Shown: in pieces, positions 7,769 through 13,129 of the stretch
Layout of the letters: every line of letters starts with the position of its first letter
How positions within the stretch are numbered: position 1 is the first letter of the stretch
Assembly (NCBI GenBank): GCA_028877195.1
Contig: JAPPIL010000212.1
Span: 1-13,129, forward strand
Direction: 5' to 3'
From: Pseudomonadota bacterium
GTDB taxonomy: Bacteria; Bdellovibrionota_B; Oligoflexia; Oligoflexales; JAPPIL01
Length of the DNA stretch: 13,129 bases
Translations under genes and position numbers: made by a program
Notes under the pieces: generated by a model
Told to the model about the DNA's origin: nothing
Database searches by the model: none
What the model saw: the letters and a program-made list of their open reading frames with translations, nothing else

Positions 7769-9640
7769 ATGCGGACACCAGATAAAAAATACACCCTCTC
7801 TCCGAAATCAAGCACCGACCGCGGTGTAACGTTCAAGCAACAGACAACAGCTCGCTCCCAGTTTAGAGCTAATGACAAACGCATGGTGTCGCAAACGCTT
7901 CATAAGCCGCGGGTGCGATTGAATAGCTTGGAAGCGACCGCCATCTGCGGCAACGACATCACCTCAAGCTGTGTATATGTTTCCGCGATTACGGCTAGTT
8001 ATGCGGGGGCGTATACTCCGATTGTTTTGTTGCTGGTAGCAGCGGTGCTGTATCTGTATCGCAAAATTTATGCGGAGGTCGGTGAAGCATTGCCGCTCAA
8101 TGGTGGCGCATACAACTGCCTGTTAAATACGACGACAAAATCAAAGGCTTCGGTCGCGGCTTGTTTCACTATCTTATCTTATATTGCTACCGCGGTTATC
8201 AGCGCTAAAGTTAGCGTTGAGTATCTGCATGCGGTTTTTCCGAGTATTGAGGTGATACCAGTAACGATTGCGGTGTTGGCAGTGTTTGCGATGCTGACGA
8301 TTATCGGTATCGGTGAGTCGGCGCGAGTTGCGACTTGTATCTTTATTACGCATTTGACGGCGTTGGTACTGCTGTGTCTTGGTGGCTTGTATTTTATTAT
8401 CAACAATCCTGAAATCATTACCGCCAACTTTTGGCAAGTGCCAGATGGTCGCATGCCGTGGGAAGCTTTGTTTATGGGGTTTGCGGTCGCAATGCTGGGG
8501 GTGTCTGGTTTTGAAAGTTCAGCAAACTTCATTGAAGAGCAGAAGCCAGGGGTATTCCCGAAGACCTTGCGCAACATGTGGTTGGCCGTAACGATATTGA
8601 ACCCGTTGATTGCTACCGTCGCCCTTGGGGTGTTGACGATGCCAAGTATTCTCGGCAGTTCCAAGGAGGCGATGTTAGTGGAAGTTGCGCGCAATATCGG
8701 CGGTAATGTGCCTGCGATGCTGCTTGCGATTGATGCGGCGCTGGTTCTGTCAGGTGCGGTGTTGGCTAGTTTTGTTGGTGTTACGGGTTTGGTAACGCGG
8801 ATGACCTTGGATCGTTGCTTGCCACAGGCATTGTTGACCGTAAATGTGCGGGGCACGAACCATCGCATCATTCTGATGTTTTTCTTTTTGTGTGTGTCAA
8901 TTATCTTTATCACGGGTGGCAAGACCACGATATTAGCGGGTGTGTATACGATTTCGTTTTTATCGGTGATGGCAATCTTTGCGTTGGGCAACATTTTGTT
9001 GAAGGTGCGACGTGGGCGTTTACCTCGTAAGATTAGAGCGTCGTGGATTGCGACGTTTATTGCGTTAGCGATGGTGGCGATTGGGCTTGCTGGTAATTTA
9101 TATGTAGAGATTCAGAATTTAAAATACTTTTTGTATTATTTCGTGCCGACTGCAAGCATCGTGCTGATTACCCTTTATCGTCAGCATATCATGCAGTTTA
9201 TCTTGTTTGTTGTTGATGAAATTATGACCAGTCTAGAGTTGTCGCATCGTCGGATGCGGCGACGGGTGCAACGTTGGATAGAGAGGTTGCGTTCAACGGG
9301 TTTGATCTTCTTCACCAAAGGTGATGATGTTGCCAGCTTGAACAGAGCGATTTTGTATGTGCAGGAGAACGAGGTGGCTAAACGTATCACGGTTGTGCAT
9401 GTGTTGGATGGCACGGCTGAGCCACCGCCACGGCTAGCGAGTGATTTGCGTTTGCTTGATGAAATTTACCCAGATATTGAGATAACACTGGTGGTGCGCA
9501 AGGGGAAGTTTGGGCCAGGCATTATCGCTGAATTGTCGGAGGAGTTTGGTATCCCAACCAACTACATGTTCTTGGGGACACCTGGGGATAGATTCCCGCA
9601 CAGCTTATCGGATTTGGGGGGAGTGCGTTTCATAATTTAA
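7769..9640 (+). CDS. APC-superfamily amino-acid permease with C-terminal cytoplasmic domain
   Basis: This is a putative inner-membrane importer for an amino acid or related solute. About residues 45-485 form roughly twelve hydrophobic segments. The first carries the APC-like start (SLEATAICGNDITSS), and the loop after the second segment reads EVGEALPLNGGAYNCL, resembling the conserved GGxY region of APC transporters. Residues about 485-535 are very basic. The last ~90 residues are soluble, with alternating strand and helix (ITVVHVLD, IEITLVVRKGKFGPG, EEFGIPTNYMFLGTPG), similar to universal-stress-protein-like tails found on some APC permeases. ATG 7769 lacks a ribosome site but lies 3 nt after the PIN-PhoH stop, so coupled translation is likely. 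ATG 7883 is an alternative that removes a polar 38-residue leader. The substrate cannot be told. Confidence 0.85.
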   Translation: MRTPDKKYTLSPKSSTDRGVTFKQQTTARSQFRANDKRMVSQTLHKPRVRLNSLEATAICGNDITSSCVYVSAITASYAGAYTPIVLLLVAAVLYLYRKIYAEVGEALPLNGGAYNCLLNTTTKSKASVAACFTILSYIATAVISAKVSVEYLHAVFPSIEVIPVTIAVLAVFAMLTIIGIGESARVATCIFITHLTALVLLCLGGLYFIINNPEIITANFWQVPDGRMPWEALFMGFAVAMLGVSGFESSANFIEEQKPGVFPKTLRNMWLAVTILNPLIATVALGVLTMPSILGSSKEAMLVEVARNIGGNVPAMLLAIDAALVLSGAVLASFVGVTGLVTRMTLDRCLPQALLTVNVRGTNHRIILMFFFLCVSIIFITGGKTTILAGVYTISFLSVMAIFALGNILLKVRRGRLPRKIRASWIATFIALAMVAIGLAGNLYVEIQNLKYFLYYFVPTASIVLITLYRQHIMQFILFVVDEIMTSLELSHRRMRRRVQRWIERLRSTGLIFFTKGDDVASLNRAILYVQENEVAKRITVVHVLDGTAEPPPRLASDLRLLDEIYPDIEITLVVRKGKFGPGIIAELSEEFGIPTNYMFLGTPGDRFPHSLSDLGGVRFII

Positions 9641-9686
9641 ATTGATGGATGTATGTGTTAGCTCATGTTGGGCTAGCCATTGTATC

Positions 9687-9693
9687 AAGGAGG
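9687..9693 (+). promoter_or_regulatory. Strong Shine-Dalgarno site for infC
   Basis: AAGGAGG is the best ribosome site in the window. It is 8 nt before an in-frame TTG (9702) but 17 nt before the first ATG of the IF-3 core (9711), which argues for a non-AUG start. A second, weaker GGAG (9704-9707) lies 3 nt before that ATG. Confidence 0.65.
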
Positions 9694-9701
9694 AATTTTT
9701 T

Positions 9702-10178
9702 TTGGAGATAATGAGTCGTGCTGATGCTAGAAAATACCGTGAGGTTAGGCTGGTGCATGGTGGTAGCAATAGGATAGTTCCTGTTGAAGTGGCGTTTGAA
9801 CATGCGGAGGAGGCAGATTTAGATGTTGTCATCGTTAGCGACAAGTCTAATCCACCTGTGGTGCGTATTCAGGATTTCAAGAAGATCAAATATGAGCAGA
9901 AGAAGTCGCGGCAGAAACGTCAGCAAGGCAACCAACAAAAAGAAATTCAACTCAAGCTTAACATCTCGGAGCATGACCTTCAGACCAAGCTTGCTACTGT
10001 TCAGCGTTTCCTTGATCGTGGCAACAAGGTCAAGGTGATGGTGCGCTTGAAGGGGCGGGAGCGGGAAAGCCCTGAACGTGTGAATGCCCTCCTGCAGAAG
10101 GTTAGCGAGCGTGTTGAGTGCCGACAGTCATCGTTACCAGGTCAGGCGACGGTGTTGTTGCTTGAGCCGCCGAAATAA
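9702..10178 (+). CDS. infC: Translation initiation factor IF-3 (divergent)
   Basis: IF-3 binds the 30S subunit, keeps it apart from 50S and checks the start codon and initiator tRNA. The product has 158 residues from TTG 9702 (155 from ATG 9711), a little short for the family. The N-domain shows the AEEADLDVVIVS...NPPVVRIQDFKKIKYEQ signature. A basic linker (about 60-85) follows, then the C-domain EIQLKLNISEHDLQTKL with RFLDRGNKVKVMVRLKGRE. Differences from typical IF-3: the N-terminal RxNExIRA segment is missing, V replaces the usual C in PPVCRI, and the last ~40 residues match poorly (no MAHQELG). The frame is open back to ATG 9642, but that part looks non-coding. There is no rpmI or rplT downstream; prkA starts 2 nt after the stop. 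Whether this is the only infC of the genome is unknown. Confidence 0.88.
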   Translation: MEIMSRADARKYREVRLVHGGSNRIVPVEVAFEHAEEADLDVVIVSDKSNPPVVRIQDFKKIKYEQKKSRQKRQQGNQQKEIQLKLNISEHDLQTKLATVQRFLDRGNKVKVMVRLKGRERESPERVNALLQKVSERVECRQSSLPGQATVLLLEPPK

Positions 10179-10180
10179 CG

Positions 10181-12403
10181 ATGACCAAGAACTTCAACCT
10201 TACTGATATTGCTAATGATTTCCGTGAAAATTTCAAAAGCAATAGTGTAATTTTATCCTACTCTGATTTTTTACAGAAAGTTGCACAACAACCGCAGGCA
10301 CTTATCCGCAATGCCTCTGCCTATATGCGGGACATGTTTGATTATTTTGGGCGTTCAGCTGCATCTGGGCGGCGGCGTTTGTTTGATATTAGCACGGCTT
10401 CATGTCAGGCGATTATCGGTTGTGAAGAGGTGCAGACCTCGCTTTACACGGCGTTGACCACCTTTTGTGCGCAAGAGCGGATCAACAAGCTTATTCTGTT
10501 GCATGGTGCGAATGGTGCGGCGAAAACATCTATCGTTGAGACGATTGCTGCGGGTTTACAGCAGTACTCGCAACAAGACGATGGTTGTGTCTATCGTTTT
10601 AACTGGGTATTCCCCAACGACCCGAATCCCGCCTCCAGTTTAAAGGGCGAGGCACGGCGAATTGGTTTCGGTGAGCGTGGCGATAGCGATGCTGCCAATA
10701 GTTCGTATGCCTACCTTGACGATAGTCAGATCAGCTGTAATATCCCTTCCGAGTTTAGGGAGAACCCGATTTATTTATTGCCCGTAGATATAAGGGTGGC
10801 ATTGCTTAAGAAATGGCTTGTGAAGCAGGGCAGCAATGATGTGTTGCCACCGCATGTTTATTTGTCGGGCTTGTCGAAACGCAATCAACTGATCTTTGAG
10901 AATTTACTTAACGGCTATGACGGCAACCTGCAGGCGGTTTATCAGCATGTGCGGGTTGAGCGGTTTTATTTTTCCAAGCAGTATCGGGTGGGCATCTCTA
11001 CGGTTGAGCCGCAGATGTCGATCGACGCGGGTGAGCGTCAGCTAACGATGGAGCGCAGCATCACCAATCTTCCGCCTGTGTTGCAGAATTTTAACTTGCA
11101 TGAGTCGTTTGGAAGTTTAGTTGAAGCTAATCGTGGCTTCATTGAGTTTTCTGATCTGTTGAAACGACCTGTTGAAGCGTTCAAATATCTGCTGGCGACA
11201 GTGGAGACTTCGGTGTTGAATCTGCCATCAGGTTCTGTGCCGTTGGACATGCTCTTTTTTGCTACCACTAATGAGAAACATTTGCATGCTTTCAAACGCA
11301 GTCCTGATTTTGATTCCTTTCGGGAGCGTTTCCATCGCATAACTGTGTCTTACTTATTGGATTCAACGCAAGAACAGCAGATATACGCACACGACTTAAA
11401 GATGCTGGCGAGCGAGATAAGTGTTGCCCCGCACACGATGGAATCCTTGTGCAAATGGGCGGTGATGACTCGCCTGCGTCGCCCTGACCCGCGCAATTAT
11501 GACAGCAAGCATGAGAAACTACTTGCCAAGCTAACCCCTTGGGACAAGCTATCGCTCTACAATGGCGAAGCATTGACTGATAGATACAGTGCCGCTGAAG
11601 CTGCGACTTTGCGCAACCTCTGTAAGAAAATGCGCAAGGAATATGTCGGTTCGCCCTTGTATGAGGGAAGTTTTGGTATCTCGCCGCGTGAGGTGCGAGC
11701 GCTTATCTATCGCACGACGCAACGCAGGGTAGGCAAGGCATTGACGGTTGTGGCGATTTTTGCGGAGCTAGAAGCACTCAATGCTGACACCAGTGTTTAT
11801 GAGTTTATGCAGTTTGAGCGCAACGGTAGTTTTCATGACACTGGTTATTTTCTCCAAGAAATTCAACAAGACTTCTGTAAACAGTTTTACGAAGAACTGC
11901 TTGATGCGATGAACCTCATCAATCCCAAAGCTTATCTTGAACTTATCGCAACTTACGTGGAGCATGTCGCAGGCGAAAGCAAAAAAGAAAAAATCCTTGA
12001 CCGCACCAGTGGTGATTTGCATCCGCCTTCGGCTAAAATTATGGAGAGTTTTGAGAAAACTATTGGCATTAGTGGTGATGCTCGCACGCATCGGCAGACG
12101 GTCTTGAATCGTCTCGCTGCCTTCCAGCTGGAGAACCCTGGCAAGACGGTGGAGCTAAAGGAGCTGTTTACTGATTATGTCAAGAAAATACGTGCCTTCT
12201 ATTTCCAAGAGCATCAGACGCGGGTTTGGGAAAATTTTCAAACTATTCTGACTCTTGAGGAAACTGGTGAAGCCGATACTGATAAGCATGCTCTTGCTGA
12301 AGAAACTCTCCGCAATCTCCAAGAGCGATATGGTTACAGCAAGGAGATGGTTTTAGAACTGTTGCCCTACCTGCTGAAGCAACAGAAATATATTTTGACA
12401 TAA
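10181..12403 (+). CDS. prkA: PrkA-family serine protein kinase with AAA+ domain
   Basis: PrkA proteins (YeaG in E. coli) are cytoplasmic AAA+-containing proteins described as Ser/Thr kinases and linked to stress, stationary phase and, in Bacillus, sporulation. Seen here: a YMRDMFDYFG block (about 48-57), a P-loop GANGAAKT (109-116), the YRFNWVFP region at about 145, a LFFATTNE motif followed by F..F.ERFHRITV, and ISPREVRALI. In the C-terminal part an NPKAYLELIATYVEH block and a SGDLHPPSAKIMESFEKTIG block match the family's kinase-like end. At 740 residues it is about 100 longer than the E. coli protein, like the long PrkA type. It starts 2 nt after infC with no ribosome site, so translation is probably coupled to IF-3. 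The usual partners, DUF444/YeaH and SpoVR, are not in the window. Confidence 0.92.
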   Translation: MTKNFNLTDIANDFRENFKSNSVILSYSDFLQKVAQQPQALIRNASAYMRDMFDYFGRSAASGRRRLFDISTASCQAIIGCEEVQTSLYTALTTFCAQERINKLILLHGANGAAKTSIVETIAAGLQQYSQQDDGCVYRFNWVFPNDPNPASSLKGEARRIGFGERGDSDAANSSYAYLDDSQISCNIPSEFRENPIYLLPVDIRVALLKKWLVKQGSNDVLPPHVYLSGLSKRNQLIFENLLNGYDGNLQAVYQHVRVERFYFSKQYRVGISTVEPQMSIDAGERQLTMERSITNLPPVLQNFNLHESFGSLVEANRGFIEFSDLLKRPVEAFKYLLATVETSVLNLPSGSVPLDMLFFATTNEKHLHAFKRSPDFDSFRERFHRITVSYLLDSTQEQQIYAHDLKMLASEISVAPHTMESLCKWAVMTRLRRPDPRNYDSKHEKLLAKLTPWDKLSLYNGEALTDRYSAAEAATLRNLCKKMRKEYVGSPLYEGSFGISPREVRALIYRTTQRRVGKALTVVAIFAELEALNADTSVYEFMQFERNGSFHDTGYFLQEIQQDFCKQFYEELLDAMNLINPKAYLELIATYVEHVAGESKKEKILDRTSGDLHPPSAKIMESFEKTIGISGDARTHRQTVLNRLAAFQLENPGKTVELKELFTDYVKKIRAFYFQEHQTRVWENFQTILTLEETGEADTDKHALAEETLRNLQERYGYSKEMVLELLPYLLKQQKYILT

Positions 12404-12463
12404 ACACCTCTTATTGCTCTTATTTTTTAAAATTTTCATCTAAACTACCATCAGCTTGTCATG

Positions 12464-12477
12464 TTTTTGCGCAAAAA
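12464..12477. promoter_or_regulatory. 14-bp perfect palindrome upstream of the lipoprotein gene
   Basis: TTTTTGCGCAAAAA is a perfect palindrome with no spacer, 35 nt before the likely start of the next gene and 60 nt after the prkA stop. A TTGTCA resembling a -35 box (12456-12461) sits just upstream, with a poor -10 (TACCGA, 12478-12483) at 16-nt spacing, so the palindrome would lie in the promoter spacer, a good place for an operator. As a hairpin it has no room for a loop without losing pairs. The rest of the 109-bp spacer is AT-rich with no other clear signal. Confidence 0.4.
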
Positions 12478-12512
12478 TACCGATCTTCCTGTGGAGTTAG
12501 GGAGGAGATGGC

Positions 12513-13129
12513 ATGATTCTGATTATCACCAAGTACTTTTCGGTGCTTTGTTGTGTCGGGTTGTTTTTCACTAATTTTGTTTCGTGCGGTTTACAGTTTT
12601 ACAAGGTTTCTTTGCATGAGGATACGGTGGTGGATGCGCCTTATGATGCTAGCGATCCTAACTCGGAGTATTATGGTATCCATGCTGCGGCTGGTTGGCA
12701 GAAGTTACCGATTGCGTTTTATGTTGGTTCAAACTTTGAGAATCAGTTTCAACTTGAGTCTAATTCCCAGATGCAGGGGTTATTGAAGGCGATAGCAACT
12801 TGGGAGATTGCGGTAGGGCGAAAACTCTTTGAGTTTAAGGGTGTGCACAAGAATACGGAGGGTGATAGTTTCAAGGACTTGTATTCATCGTTGGAAGATG
12901 CGTTGGACGGTTATTATCTTGATGAGGATTGGGATAAGGTGGGTAAGTCGGAGATGGTGTTAGCGACGACTATTTGGCAGAAGGGTGGTCATAATCACGA
13001 TGCTATCGCTACTTCGGATATTCGTTTCAATAATGACTACTATATCTTCGGTGATAGTTTAACTTTGCAGTATGATGATGAGAATGCGCGTGAGGTAGTG
13101 GACATGGAGTCGCTGGCGTTGCATGAGCT
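12513..13129 (+). CDS. Putative lipoprotein zinc metalloprotease, matrixin-like (partial, 3' end outside window)
   Basis: The frame is open for 205 codons to the window edge. GGAGG lies 7 nt before ATG 12513; another ATG at 12508 is in a different frame. The N-terminus is a lipoprotein-like signal: a short K7-containing start, a hydrophobic stretch and FVSC with the candidate lipidated C25 (F at -3 is less usual than L). The mature part is acidic and aromatic. It contains a TWEIAVGRKLFEF segment (W97), like the W-x-x-A-x segment before the catalytic domain of matrixins and related metzincins. It also has SDIRFN, then near the edge DMESLALHEL. H204 and E205 would be the first two residues of HExxHxxGxxH, which is cut off. 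A secreted or surface protease is inferred; the missing second half of the motif is the decisive evidence. Confidence 0.65.
   Translation, partial: MILIITKYFSVLCCVGLFFTNFVSCGLQFYKVSLHEDTVVDAPYDASDPNSEYYGIHAAAGWQKLPIAFYVGSNFENQFQLESNSQMQGLLKAIATWEIAVGRKLFEFKGVHKNTEGDSFKDLYSSLEDALDGYYLDEDWDKVGKSEMVLATTIWQKGGHNHDAIATSDIRFNNDYYIFGDSLTLQYDDENAREVVDMESLALHE

Noticed and set aside
8179..8994. Long minus-strand ORF (271 codons) inside the permease gene
   Set aside because: A shadow of the strongly biased permease codons; the plus-strand product has clear membrane segments and APC-like motifs.
12553..12786. Plus-strand 77-codon ORF in another frame of the lipoprotein gene
   Set aside because: The frame from 12513 has a ribosome site, a signal sequence and stays open to the edge; this one is an overlap artefact.

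Overview
The window looks like ordinary chromosomal DNA from a Gram-negative bacterium, read at about one gene per 1.4 kb. The Gram-negative call rests on a proteobacterial-type MraY, a lipoprotein-type signal on the last gene and good Shine-Dalgarno sites. A B12-dependent ribonucleotide reductase, a long PrkA kinase and a matrixin-like lipoprotein together are most reminiscent of the Bdellovibrionota / former Deltaproteobacteria. That placement is a low-confidence guess from gene types, not from a phylogeny. No phage, insertion sequence, CRISPR array, tRNA or rRNA was seen.

Left part, minus strand: a large class II ribonucleotide reductase gene (nrdJ, 114-3419) ends at a hairpin (74-98). A 262-bp divergent spacer holding nested inverted repeats (3500-3630) separates it from a plus-strand Sfp-type phosphopantetheinyl transferase gene (3682-4392). 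That gene converges on mraY (4455-5531, minus) across a 62-bp gap containing a stem-loop. mraY appears to be the last gene of a three-gene minus-strand unit. The first gene is an unrecognised 148-residue protein (5780-6226). The second is an unrecognised 69-residue basic, helical protein (5503-5712) whose 3' end overlaps the mraY start by 29 nt. None of the usual mur/fts neighbours of mraY is present.

Right part, plus strand: a 180-bp divergent spacer with a 9-bp inverted repeat precedes a tightly packed run of four genes. They are a PIN-PhoH ATPase (6407-7765), an APC-family permease with a cytoplasmic C-terminal domain (7769-9640), a divergent translation initiation factor IF-3 (infC, about 9702-10178) and a PrkA-type serine protein kinase (10181-12403). 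Gaps of 3, about 61 and 2 nt suggest one transcript. infC lacks its usual rpmI-rplT partners and seems translationally coupled to prkA. After a 109-bp spacer with a 14-bp perfect palindrome, a lipoprotein gene runs off the right edge exactly inside what looks like an HExxH zinc-protease motif.

Functionally the window mixes DNA precursor synthesis (NrdJ), peptidoglycan lipid I synthesis (MraY), carrier-protein activation (PPTase), RNA and translation functions (PIN-PhoH, IF-3), and stress or nutrient signalling (PrkA, permease). I found no convincing new multi-gene system. The points most worth a second look are the infC-prkA arrangement with its likely non-AUG start, the two unknown genes upstream of mraY, the structured spacer next to nrdJ, and the truncated metalloprotease at the edge.
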